Assembly: GCF_900107275.1 (NCBI RefSeq)
Contig: NZ_FNPI01000017.1
Span: forward strand, 1-64,000
Direction: 5' to 3'
Origin: Evansella caseinilytica
Lineage (GTDB): Bacteria; Bacillota; Bacilli; Bacillales; Salisediminibacteriaceae
Length of the DNA: 64,000 bases
The translations under genes were made by a program, and so were the position numbers. Shown piece after piece: positions 1-8,783 of this stretch. Each line of letters begins with the position of its first letter. The first letter of the stretch is position 1. A model generated the notes under the pieces. That model did no database searches. It saw only the letters and a list, made by a program, of their open reading frames with translations, and was not told the origin of the DNA.

Positions 1-5
1 TTTAC

Positions 6-92
6 TGGCTCTCAAGTCTGCAATCAGTGGCTTAATTTTTTGCAATGACTGGCTCAAATCTTCGCATAAGCGGCTCAATTTATCCGCAATAT
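6..92. repeat. Degenerate 22-bp tandem repeat, four units
   Basis: Four copies of a unit resembling TGGCTCAAttttt.GCAAtgAc start near 6, 28, 50 and 71, so the spacing is 22, 22 and 21 bp, about two helical turns. The TGGCT and GCAAT blocks are the conserved parts. The array touches the left edge of the window and may continue outside it. Function unknown; it could be a protein-binding array or decayed sequence. Confidence 0.5.
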
Positions 93-265
93 TCAGTCAC
101 TCGATCTGATTGACTTCACCTTATACCTTTGATATTAATAGTCAAATGCTCTTCTTGACTGACATTTGAGACAAGAAATTACATCAAGTCAAAACGAATA
201 CTATGCTCACATGCATATTGTCATTGCCAAAAATTATTATTGATTTTTGCCCTGATAATGTTTTA

Positions 266-312
266 AAGGAGCTGACCCAAAGGTGTTATATGCCCCCTTG
301 GGTCAGCTCCTC
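266..312 (-). terminator. Hairpin downstream of the S8 protease gene
   Basis: A perfect 13-bp stem (GGAGCTGACCCAA at 268-280 with its complement at 298-310) encloses a 17-nt loop. Read on the minus strand it is followed by TTTAAAAC, so it fits a factor-independent terminator, although it lies about 190 bp past the protease stop codon. The rest of 1-497 is AT-rich and I see no convincing gene in it. Confidence 0.5.
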
Positions 313-497
313 TTTCAATATAGTAAATAATTTAGTGATTATAAAGTTATTATTTTACTTACTGATTCTTGATAGAACATTAATTTACAAAAAAATTGAA
401 ATCGCGAGACCCTCACCAGCAATAAGAAATCTAATCATGTTGATTAACCATTTCACACCGTATTTTTAGTTATTTTTTCTTTTTGATAGTTTTCTTC

Positions 498-3400
498 TCA
501 CGATAGATTTGAAAGTAACTCGTCAATTTTTTCCATTGTGTCCTCATCTACAATTCCATTGCTTGTCAATCCATAGTAGCTTTGAAAGTCTTTAACTGCT
601 TGCTCTGTTGCCGGTCCGAATTGCGGCGTTGGATTTGCTGACACGACAAAGCCTAATTTCCCAAGCTTTACTTTTAAATCTATCACATCCTGACGATAAT
701 CCCCGCGAGACATAGGGGTGCTTAACAGTTTCTCAATCTTCGCCTGAGTAATATTATCAACGATACCATTCACACGTAAGCTATAAAATTCCTGGAACTC
801 TTTGACTTTCCTTTCCGTAGCCGGCCCATAACTTATGTTGGGGTTATCTGATACATGGAATCCTAACCGGGACAAGTTTTCCTTTAATGTGATCACAGCT
901 TCATGCTTACTGCCTTTTATGAAAGGAGTAGCCAATATCTCATCAATTTTTTCTAAGGTTATTTCATCGGCAATTCCATTGACAACAAGTCCGTAATATT
1001 TTTGAAATTCCTTCACCCGATTTGTCGTTGTTGAGCCATAAGCAATGTTCGGATTATTCGACACATGGAACCCTAGACGAGACAAATTTTCTTTCAATCT
1101 AATCACGTCTTCATGTCTGCTCCCATTTTGGAGCGGAGAAGCTAACACCTCATCAATTTTGGCAAGTGTTGCTTCCTCCACAATACCATTGCTTATCAGT
1201 CCATAATAACTTTGAAAGTCTTTAACTGCTTGCTCCGTTGACGGACCGAATTGCGGCGTTGGATTTGCTGACACGACAAAGCCTAATTTCCCAAGCTTTA
1301 CTTTTAAATCTATCACATCCTGGCGGTAATCTCCGCGAGACATAGGGGTACTGATGTGTTCGTTTATCTTTGCTACTGTGATTTCATCTGCTATCCCATT
1401 CTCACGCAGACCATAAAATGTTTGGTACTCTCTAACTTTCCTCTCCGTAGCCGGCCCGTACTTTGTGTTAGGATTGTCCGACACATGGAATCCTAGACGA
1501 GACAAGTTTTTTTTCAACGTAATTACGTCATCGTGGCTACCTCCGTTTTGAAAAGGAGTGGATAATATTTCATTTATTTTCGCCAATGTTTTTTCATCAC
1601 CAATACCATTAGCCATAAGTCCGTAATATTTTTGGAATTCCTTCACCTGATTAACTGTAAACGGCCCATACCTCGTATTTGGATTATCCGATACATGGAA
1701 TCCTAGACGAGACAAGTTTTTTTTCAACGTAATTACATCATCATGACTACCTCCGTTTTGGAAGGGGGTTAAGAGAATTCCATTTAATTTCTCCAGAGTC
1801 GTTTCATCAACTTCTCCTGTAATTTCTAACCCGTAATATTCTTGAAATCCCCTTAATGCAGCTTCGGTTTCATCATCTAACTGTCCAGTTGGTGCGCGAT
1901 CTAGGAATCCTAATATTTGCAACCCTTCTTGGACAGTCCATAGGTTTTTCTCTTCTTCGGTAAGAGGTTTTACATTTGTTTTCACCGTATGAACTTCTGA
2001 GCGGGCGCTTGTGTTATCGTCATTTTTCGCGTAAATATAATATGAATATTCTGTATCATGCTCTAAACCCGTATCTATAAAGGAATGTTCCGACCCAGCA
2101 TAAATTAGCGTATCATCACGGTATAACTCAAAGTGTGTGGCGTCATTTTCTTCTAGCCAAAATAAATCAACCGTATTGTGAGTTATGTTTTCACTGGAAA
2201 GTTCCGGTGATGTGATAAGGGTTAGTATTTCGATACTGGATGGTTCACTGGCCCCGATGTTATTTACTGCATATACAGTTATTTCATATTGTTTATTTGC
2301 AGTTAAGCCTTCGATCAGTAGCTCAGGATTACTCGATTGGAACTCGCCAACATCTTCAACATCAATGCTGTAATAATGCACATTCTCCTGTTTATCCCAA
2401 GTAAGTCCTACTGAGTGGCTGCTTATGTTATTTACTTTTACGTTAGCGGGGGAGTCGGGAACTTCCTGAAATAATTTGCTCGGCGCTTGAACCAACCCGT
2501 ATCCAAAATAAATATCCTTTCCTGCCACTCCTAAATCCAATGAAGTATCTCTCAAGGTAGTTCGTAATTCATCCCGTTGCATCTCAGGGTAAGCTTCCAT
2601 CAATAAAGCAAGTACGCCAGCGACATGAGGGGAAGCCATACTCGTCCCGCTAATAGTGGCATAGGAATTGTTAATGTACGTGGAACGGATCGCATTTCCG
2701 GGCGCGCTGACTTCAATTTCCTCACCGATATTAGAAAATGAAGCAATAGCGTCGCTGCTGTTAGTTGCTGATACAGCAATAACGTTTGGAAAAGCAGCCG
2801 GATAGTTCACACTTTGCTGATAGTCATTCCCCGCAGCTGCTACTATCAAAATCTCTTCGTCAAACGCTCTATCTACAGCTTGTCGTAAAGTAGGAGAAGA
2901 ATACTCAGATCCTAAACTCATATTGATAATATCAACCTTCTGAGAGATCGCCCAATCAATCGCTGCAATGACATCCACAGTCCAAATTTCATCGTTAAGA
3001 TTACTTACCCGGGCTGCATAAATATCGACGTCAGGTGCTACACCAACTGTTCCTCTATTGTTGTTCTTTGCACCGATAATACCTGCAACATGTGTTCCGT
3101 GGCCATCGCTGTCTTCGCATGTAGGTGCATTTGTGGCACTATAACAGCCGACGACATTTAAATCAGGATGAGTAGTATCGATTCCGCTGTCAATAACAGC
3201 AACTTTTACTCCTTTACCGGTAAAGCCGCTGCTCCAGGACGTCGGTGCTTCCACTCGTTGTACACCCCAATCAATCGTCTGCCCTTGAGTATGATATAAT
3301 TCATTTTCTTCCACTGCTATTACATCCGGATTATTCTTTACTGTTTCTATAGCTTGTGGAGATAAAGAAGCAGCAAGAGCAGGGATGTTTTCAAACTCAT

Positions 3401-3770
3401 CATGGATAGTTCCGTTTACATTAATAATTAATTCTTTGTTTATCTTCTCTTTAAATAATATAATTGCTTTGTTTTCATCATTTTCATCGACACTTATGTC
3501 ATTGTAGTCAGAATCTATAAAATTTTTTTCAATAATGTCCGGCTTTTCTTCAGATATTTCATCGTTACTGTTATTGTGTTCATCAAGTTCGTTCTGGCTT
3601 TCTGATCGTTCGATAATACTATCTATTTCTTCAAAGCTTTGGAGCACTTCTTCATTTGATTGTGGATCTTGGAGAAATGATTCTTCTGCAGTAACTGTAT
3701 AAAAAGGAATTACAGTATTGATAACAACCATAAATGAAATAAAAAATACAACTATTTTTTTCAGCTTCAT
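498..3770 (-). CDS. Secreted subtilisin-family (S8) serine protease with FnIII and wall-binding repeats
   Basis: About 1090 residues. The ATG at 3770 is chosen because GGGAGGT sits 6 nt upstream; an ATG at 3785 would place that site inside the gene. Order of parts: signal peptide (about 1-28), very acidic linker to about 100, I9-like propeptide (about 100-160), S8 catalytic domain with Asp194 (VIDSG), His224 (GHGTHVAG), oxyanion Asn315 (AAAGND) and Ser377 (SGTSMASP), two fibronectin-III-like domains (about 440-610), one divergent and six closely related 70-residue peptidoglycan-binding-like repeats to the C-terminus. All catalytic residues are present. It should be an exported, wall-bound protease. 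Repeat type matches the neighbouring glucosaminidase. Substrate unknown. Confidence 0.9.
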   Translation of the reverse strand: MKLKKIVVFFISFMVVINTVIPFYTVTAEESFLQDPQSNEEVLQSFEEIDSIIERSESQNELDEHNNSNDEISEEKPDIIEKNFIDSDYNDISVDENDENKAIILFKEKINKELIINVNGTIHDEFENIPALAASLSPQAIETVKNNPDVIAVEENELYHTQGQTIDWGVQRVEAPTSWSSGFTGKGVKVAVIDSGIDTTHPDLNVVGCYSATNAPTCEDSDGHGTHVAGIIGAKNNNRGTVGVAPDVDIYAARVSNLNDEIWTVDVIAAIDWAISQKVDIINMSLGSEYSSPTLRQAVDRAFDEEILIVAAAGNDYQQSVNYPAAFPNVIAVSATNSSDAIASFSNIGEEIEVSAPGNAIRSTYINNSYATISGTSMASPHVAGVLALLMEAYPEMQRDELRTTLRDTSLDLGVAGKDIYFGYGLVQAPSKLFQEVPDSPANVKVNNISSHSVGLTWDKQENVHYYSIDVEDVGEFQSSNPELLIEGLTANKQYEITVYAVNNIGASEPSSIEILTLITSPELSSENITHNTVDLFWLEENDATHFELYRDDTLIYAGSEHSFIDTGLEHDTEYSYYIYAKNDDNTSARSEVHTVKTNVKPLTEEEKNLWTVQEGLQILGFLDRAPTGQLDDETEAALRGFQEYYGLEITGEVDETTLEKLNGILLTPFQNGGSHDDVITLKKNLSRLGFHVSDNPNTRYGPFTVNQVKEFQKYYGLMANGIGDEKTLAKINEILSTPFQNGGSHDDVITLKKNLSRLGFHVSDNPNTKYGPATERKVREYQTFYGLRENGIADEITVAKINEHISTPMSRGDYRQDVIDLKVKLGKLGFVVSANPTPQFGPSTEQAVKDFQSYYGLISNGIVEEATLAKIDEVLASPLQNGSRHEDVIRLKENLSRLGFHVSNNPNIAYGSTTTNRVKEFQKYYGLVVNGIADEITLEKIDEILATPFIKGSKHEAVITLKENLSRLGFHVSDNPNISYGPATERKVKEFQEFYSLRVNGIVDNITQAKIEKLLSTPMSRGDYRQDVIDLKVKLGKLGFVVSANPTPQFGPATEQAVKDFQSYYGLTSNGIVDEDTMEKIDELLSNLS

Positions 3771-4314
3771 CCATCTACCTCCCATTAATGCAATAAGTCT
3801 TAGAGACTATAAATATAGTATCATTAATTACGGTTTATTTACATCGATCTTATTTATAAAATTCTGATTTATCATTTTAAATCCTTTCACATAAACTTCT
3901 CACTACTTGTAGAAAATTACTAACACCTTAATTTAAATAAAGTATTCCTTGAGATTACTAAGAAAAAAATTGTATATCAGACTGCTGGGAGTTCTAGTTG
4001 AAAGGTGACATTTCAAAAAAATGAAAGGAATTCAAAATAGTGAATCCTTCTCATATGCTGTTTGGGGAAAGAGGAAATACAGGAGCATGTCAGGCTGTAA
4101 TACGAAAACATTTGAAGTCAAACAGGGGTGAAGAATGTTTTCTCCAAGTTGAAAGTCAGTAATATATCTGAAATATGCAGTATAATATTGGACAGTTAGT
4201 TGAATGGAGTCTCCAAAAGGGAAGTACCAATTAGAGACTCCATCCATTTTATCTCGATTGCTTATTTAACACAATAAGAGGCGCAGAAGGATCTTAACCT
4301 ATCAATTCATTCTC
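3771..4314. other. AT-rich intergenic stretch with one inverted repeat
   Basis: No convincing gene. A 10-bp inverted repeat (ATGGAGTCTC at 4204-4213 with its complement at 4234-4243) lies about 70-110 bp past the stop of the glucosaminidase gene and could be its terminator, but there is no T-run on the minus-strand side. The remainder should hold the protease promoter; I cannot define it. Confidence 0.3.
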
Positions 4315-7300
4315 CTATTTAAAATTCGGAATATCAAATGTCTTTTTAAGATCACTCAGCTCTTGGTAGTGTCGGAATAAATTACTTGTTTGTTTATAGG
4401 CCCAGCCTATATCCGTTGCATACTGATGAATACCTGGAGAACCGGGGTTCCACCTCATTTTATACAGTGTATCCTGTTTATATAAAGGGTGGTGAATATA
4501 CGATACTGCAATAAACTTTGTTCCTCCAGTAATAGCTGCATTGGCAGTAAACCACTGTTCTTCATAAGCCCGGATTGCTCCACGAATATGAGGATTACTA
4601 TCAACAGCACCAATACCAAACATGTTATATATTGTTTTTATATTACTTGCTTTGCTTTCGTCAAAATTTTTAACTTCTTCAATGGTCCAAGAGCTTCCAT
4701 TGAGTTCTGCAGTAAATGTTCCAGTTGGTAAGAACGTTACCCATTTATTAGACGAAATTTTTCCTACTCTGATACTACCATTTGCTAATACTGAACTTCC
4801 ATTTCCCGTCTCTAAAATTGCATGCGACAGTAAATAAAATTCATTAATACTGTATTGTTTTGCAGCATTGCTAAACGTTTGGCCTCTGCCTTCCAATATG
4901 CCTTTACCTTTTAATTCATTGTTTAAATAAGTTACTGAAACCCCTGATGCCTCAGATAAAACAAGGTATTGATAGATATCGCGGCTAGTGGTGTCCAAAG
5001 AAAAATTGTCTGGGTTTACATAATATGCGACACTTTCTCTTCGTGCAAACTGCCAATTTTGTCCATGATTATATACAATCGCATACCATGTTCTGTTCGT
5101 TGATGGGTTGGTATCTTTTTCAGTTCCAATGATGGTAACACTATCACTCGATTTTAATGTTCCAAGCGGACCATTACTTGAGCCAGTATTCGGTTCCAAT
5201 CTGACATTCAAAGAGGATGCAGTTACCGTTCCTGTACTGCCGTTTCTGTTAATATATTCACTTGAAACATAGGCTATTTTCTGACTATACAGATCGGTTC
5301 TTGGGCTTCTCTGAATCTGTATACCTACCATGTCTGCAACAGTATAATTATAGTCAGTATAAGAAATTTGTAATTGGCCATCAAGCAATTCTTCAATCAA
5401 GTTTAGCGTGATATAATCAGCAATTCCACTTACTCTTAATCCGTAAGTTTCCTGAAAACTTCTAACTGCTTGTTCTGTTGATGGACCATAACTTTCATTG
5501 GGATTATTTGACACATGGAACCCTAGCTTAGACAAATCCTTTTTTAACTGAATGACATCTTTATGACTTTGTCCCCTTCTTAACGGACTGGATAAGATTT
5601 CGGCAATCTTTGCCAAAGTGACATCATCCGCTATTCCATTTTCCACTAGACCGTAATACTTTTGAAATTCCTTTACCATCTCTTCTGTTTTCGGTCCGTA
5701 GGAGGTATTGGGATTATTCGAAACATGAAAGCCAAGCTTAGACAGATTTTCTTTCAAAGGAATGACATCGGCATGGCTTTGTCCGTTTCTAAATGGACTG
5801 GATAAGATTTCAGCGATTTTTGCTAATGTTCTCTCATCTGCTATCCCATTTTCTACTAATCCATAGTAGCTCTGGAATTCTCTTACCTTCCGCTCTGTCG
5901 TCGGTCCATATGCTGTATTGGGATTGTCTGATACATGAAAGCCCAACCTTGATAGATTTTCTTTCAATGAAATAACGTCGGCATGGCTTTGCCCGTTTCT
6001 AAATGGACTGGATAAGATTTCGGTGATCTTTGCTAATGTTCTCTCATCCACTATCCCATTTTCCACCAACCCATAGTAACTTTGAAATTCTCTCACCTTT
6101 CGCTCTGTCGTCGGCCCATATGCTGTGTTTGGATTGTCTGATACATGGAAACCCAACAAAGACAAATTTTCTTTTAAAGTAATAACATCTTCATGACTCT
6201 GGCCATTCCTTAATGGACTGGATAGCACTGTCTCGATCTTCTGTAAAGTAGCTGCATCCGCTATTCCCGTTACTGATAATCCAAAATATTTCTGAAAATC
6301 TTTCACTGCTTGTTCTGTTGCTGGACCATACTGTGGAGTTGGGTTTGTCGACACAGAAAAACCTATTTTATCCAAGTTTTCTTTCAATAGAACAACATCT
6401 TTTCGATACGAACCACGTTCCATCGGCGTGTTAAGCAATTCTTCCATCTTCGCTAATGTTATTTCATCCGCTATCCCATTTTCAACTAATCCGTAAAAAT
6501 CTTGAAACTCTCTTACCTTCCGCTCTGTCGTTGGTCCGTATGCAGTATTTGGATTGTCCGATACATGGAACCCCAGCTTGGATAGGTTTTCTTTTAAGGA
6601 GATGACATCTTCATGACTCTGTCCATTTCTAAATGGAGTGGACAAAATTTCCGCAATTTTTGCTAATGTAATCTCATCGGCAATTCCGTTTTCAACCAAG
6701 CCGTAATAGTTTTGGAATTCTCTTACCTTCCGCTCTGTCGTCGGTCCATATGACGTATTCGGGCTATTAGACACATGAAATCCTAGCTTGGAAAGATTTT
6801 CTTTTAAAGGAATAACATCGGCATGTGTTCTACCATTTCTAAATGGACTTGCCAAGATTTCATCGATCTTAGCAAAAGTACGTTCGTCAGCTATTCCAGT
6901 GACAGGCAGTCCAAAGTATTGTTGAAAGTCTTTGACAGCTTGCTCTGTTGCCGGACCAAAGTTTTGATTTGGATTATTGGATACATGGAAGCCTAATATG
7001 CCTAAGTTTATCTTCAATTCTACAATTCTTGGATCCTTGTCACCATTCTGAAAAGATACAGATGAACTGGAACTGCTACTTTGTTGTATTGAAACATTAC
7101 TTTGAGTATTTTCCTCTTCTGATATATTGTTAGTTTTATCAGCTTTATCATCATTATCATCGCTTTGTACTTTCTCATCAGAGGATTCACCTGATCGCTC
7201 TTTTTCAGAATTATTAGACTGTTTTTCTGTTGTTTTGTCTGTCGATTCTTCTATTATTTCTTCCTGTTTTTCTGATGAATTAGCTTCGTTTTCATCCAAT

Positions 7301-7425
7301 GATTCTTCCTCTTGTATCTCTTCCTCACTATTGATGCTTTCATTTGTGGCCATCGCAATATAAGGACTAAAGTGAGATAGAGAAAATATAAAGATTACTA
7401 GAATCATCAGCATTCTTTTCTTCAC
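4315..7425 (-). CDS. Secreted endo-beta-N-acetylglucosaminidase with eight wall-binding repeats and SH3-like region
   Basis: 1036 residues starting at a GTG, with GGAGGTG 8 nt upstream. Parts in order: signal peptide (about 1-26), long Glu/Ser/Asp-rich linker (to about 125), eight 70-residue repeats of the pattern NG.sH.DVI.LKeNLs.LGFHVS.NPN..YGP.TE..V (about 125-690), bacterial SH3-like segment containing SLNVRLEP (about 720-810), and a C-terminal glucosaminidase (GH73/LytD-type) domain with the catalytic Glu in HAILETGNG. The fold and motif indicate cleavage of the glycan strands of peptidoglycan, as in autolysins used for wall turnover. The repeats are the same family as in the S8 protease next to it, so the two probably bind the same wall ligand. 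Confidence 0.88.
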   Translation of the reverse strand: MKKRMLMILVIFIFSLSHFSPYIAMATNESINSEEEIQEEESLDENEANSSEKQEEIIEESTDKTTEKQSNNSEKERSGESSDEKVQSDDNDDKADKTNNISEEENTQSNVSIQQSSSSSSSVSFQNGDKDPRIVELKINLGILGFHVSNNPNQNFGPATEQAVKDFQQYFGLPVTGIADERTFAKIDEILASPFRNGRTHADVIPLKENLSKLGFHVSNSPNTSYGPTTERKVREFQNYYGLVENGIADEITLAKIAEILSTPFRNGQSHEDVISLKENLSKLGFHVSDNPNTAYGPTTERKVREFQDFYGLVENGIADEITLAKMEELLNTPMERGSYRKDVVLLKENLDKIGFSVSTNPTPQYGPATEQAVKDFQKYFGLSVTGIADAATLQKIETVLSSPLRNGQSHEDVITLKENLSLLGFHVSDNPNTAYGPTTERKVREFQSYYGLVENGIVDERTLAKITEILSSPFRNGQSHADVISLKENLSRLGFHVSDNPNTAYGPTTERKVREFQSYYGLVENGIADERTLAKIAEILSSPFRNGQSHADVIPLKENLSKLGFHVSNNPNTSYGPKTEEMVKEFQKYYGLVENGIADDVTLAKIAEILSSPLRRGQSHKDVIQLKKDLSKLGFHVSNNPNESYGPSTEQAVRSFQETYGLRVSGIADYITLNLIEELLDGQLQISYTDYNYTVADMVGIQIQRSPRTDLYSQKIAYVSSEYINRNGSTGTVTASSLNVRLEPNTGSSNGPLGTLKSSDSVTIIGTEKDTNPSTNRTWYAIVYNHGQNWQFARRESVAYYVNPDNFSLDTTSRDIYQYLVLSEASGVSVTYLNNELKGKGILEGRGQTFSNAAKQYSINEFYLLSHAILETGNGSSVLANGSIRVGKISSNKWVTFLPTGTFTAELNGSSWTIEEVKNFDESKASNIKTIYNMFGIGAVDSNPHIRGAIRAYEEQWFTANAAITGGTKFIAVSYIHHPLYKQDTLYKMRWNPGSPGIHQYATDIGWAYKQTSNLFRHYQELSDLKKTFDIPNFK

Positions 7426-7613
7426 TTTAGTTTCACCTCCTCTAACTTCTAAAGTTAAACACTATAAAATTATCATATATTATCATGGGGATTTCAATGT
7501 TTTTTTGTTAGATTTTGTAGAAAATACTGTCAGCCATTTAAAAGAATAAAATAGACCCAAATCATCAAATGTTGTCTTGCAATTAGGAACAATATTGGAG
7601 CCTTATTTTAAAC

Positions 7614-7652
7614 AAATAAAAAAAGACGAGCGATTTGCATTTAGCTCATCTT
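7614..7652 (-). terminator. Terminator after racE
   Basis: On the minus strand AAGATGAGC (7652-7644) pairs, with one mismatch, with GCTCGTCTT (7631-7623) and is followed by a run of seven T. It lies about 110 nt past the racE stop codon. The rest of 7426-7761 shows nothing else. Confidence 0.65.
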
Positions 7653-7761
7653 GTTCAAGATTATTTGTATCTGTAAGTGTTCATAAAAAGATCTCTTTTT
7701 ATTTTCTCCAATTTCATTGATACTTTAAAAGAAAATCGCTTTTAAAATAAAACTAACGTGC

Positions 7762-8574
7762 CTAAATAACAGCTTTTTCTATCCTAACTGCTTGTAAGTT
7801 GTCAATGGAACTGTTAAAAATGCCTTGTGCTATTTTTGTGAAGATACCGACATCTCCAGTTGTATAGAATTGGTGATCATATACTGGATTCCCTTGGTTT
7901 AATAAGTCATGGACATCAAGAATGATACTCGTTTCTCTTGCCGTTTCTTCACTGGAAGAAACAATTGTAATATGCTCTCCAACTACTCGTTGAATGGTAT
8001 CTTTTAGAAGGGGATAATGCGTACACCCAAGAATCAATGTATCAATTTTCTTATTGTTGTTTAATGGGATAAGGGATTCTTTTATTACTCTTTCTGCCAC
8101 TTCACCCTTCAACGTTCCTTGTTCAACCATTGGAACAAATAAAGGACACGCTAGAGCACTCACCTGAATATCTTCATTAATAGATTGCAGAGCTTTATTG
8201 TAGGCATTGCTTCTTATTGTTCCTTCAGTTCCAATCACTCCTATATGATTGTTCTGTGTGAAGTTGATTGCTGCACGGGCGCCTGGCTGAATTACACCAA
8301 TAACCGGTATATTTAGTTTCGATTGAAGTTCCTCAAGCGTAAATGCTGTTGCAGTGTTACATGCAACAACAAGCATTTTAATATTCTTTTCTAATAAAAA
8401 TTCAACTAATTCCCATGTAAATTTATTGACTTCCTCTTTTGTCCTTGGTCCATAAGGACATCTTAATGTATCACCTAAATATATAAGCCTTTCTTTCGGG
8501 ATTTGACGCATTATTTCATGGGCAACTGTTAGTCCTCCCACCCCAGAATCTATAACACCAATTGGACGCTTCAT
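7762..8574 (-). CDS. racE: Glutamate racemase
   Basis: 270 residues, usual length for RacE/MurI. It interconverts L- and D-glutamate in the cytoplasm, giving D-Glu for peptidoglycan and, in some bacilli, for poly-gamma-glutamate. Seen: N-terminal IGVIDSGVGGLTV, YLGDTLRCPYG, catalytic cysteine 1 in VVACNTATA (near residue 73) and catalytic cysteine 2 in LGCTHYPLL (near residue 185). It has its own terminator and stands apart from the downstream wall-protein genes. Its position beside a cluster of ATP-grasp ligases makes a link to D-Glu-containing polymers possible, but housekeeping use alone explains it. Confidence 0.95.
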   Translation of the reverse strand: MKRPIGVIDSGVGGLTVAHEIMRQIPKERLIYLGDTLRCPYGPRTKEEVNKFTWELVEFLLEKNIKMLVVACNTATAFTLEELQSKLNIPVIGVIQPGARAAINFTQNNHIGVIGTEGTIRSNAYNKALQSINEDIQVSALACPLFVPMVEQGTLKGEVAERVIKESLIPLNNNKKIDTLILGCTHYPLLKDTIQRVVGEHITIVSSSEETARETSIILDVHDLLNQGNPVYDHQFYTTGDVGIFTKIAQGIFNSSIDNLQAVRIEKAVI

Positions 8575-8646
8575 ACCATCACCTCTAATGTATCCATTAA
8601 TCTAGAATATTTTTGCATAATAAAACAAGAAAACTCTTCGAAAGAC

Positions 8647-8697
8647 AAGCCACTTACTCATATTATTGCCGTCACAAAAAAGAGTAAGTGGCTTTTA
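8647..8697 (-). terminator. Hairpins closing the ATP-grasp cluster
   Basis: A perfect 13-bp stem (AAGCCACTTACTC at 8647-8659, complement at 8682-8694) lies about 90 nt past the stop of the last ATP-grasp gene; a second, AT-rich stem-loop (AGGTTTTT with AAAAACCT) is at 8713-8737. The racE promoter should lie between them and 8574, but was not resolved. Confidence 0.55.
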
Positions 8698-8783
8698 ATA
8701 AATATACTATAAAGGTTTTTACTTTTCATAAAAACCTCTAATAAAGTACTTCATCTTACTTTCTTGCTAATAAATCATTAATT

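Noticed and set aside
203-469. Open frame of 88 codons on the plus strand
   Set aside because: It runs across the hairpin at 266-312, has no ribosome site and low-complexity AT-rich content.
4032-4247. 71-codon minus-strand frame between the two wall-protein genes
   Set aside because: No ribosome site, no recognisable domain, and it overlaps an inverted repeat.
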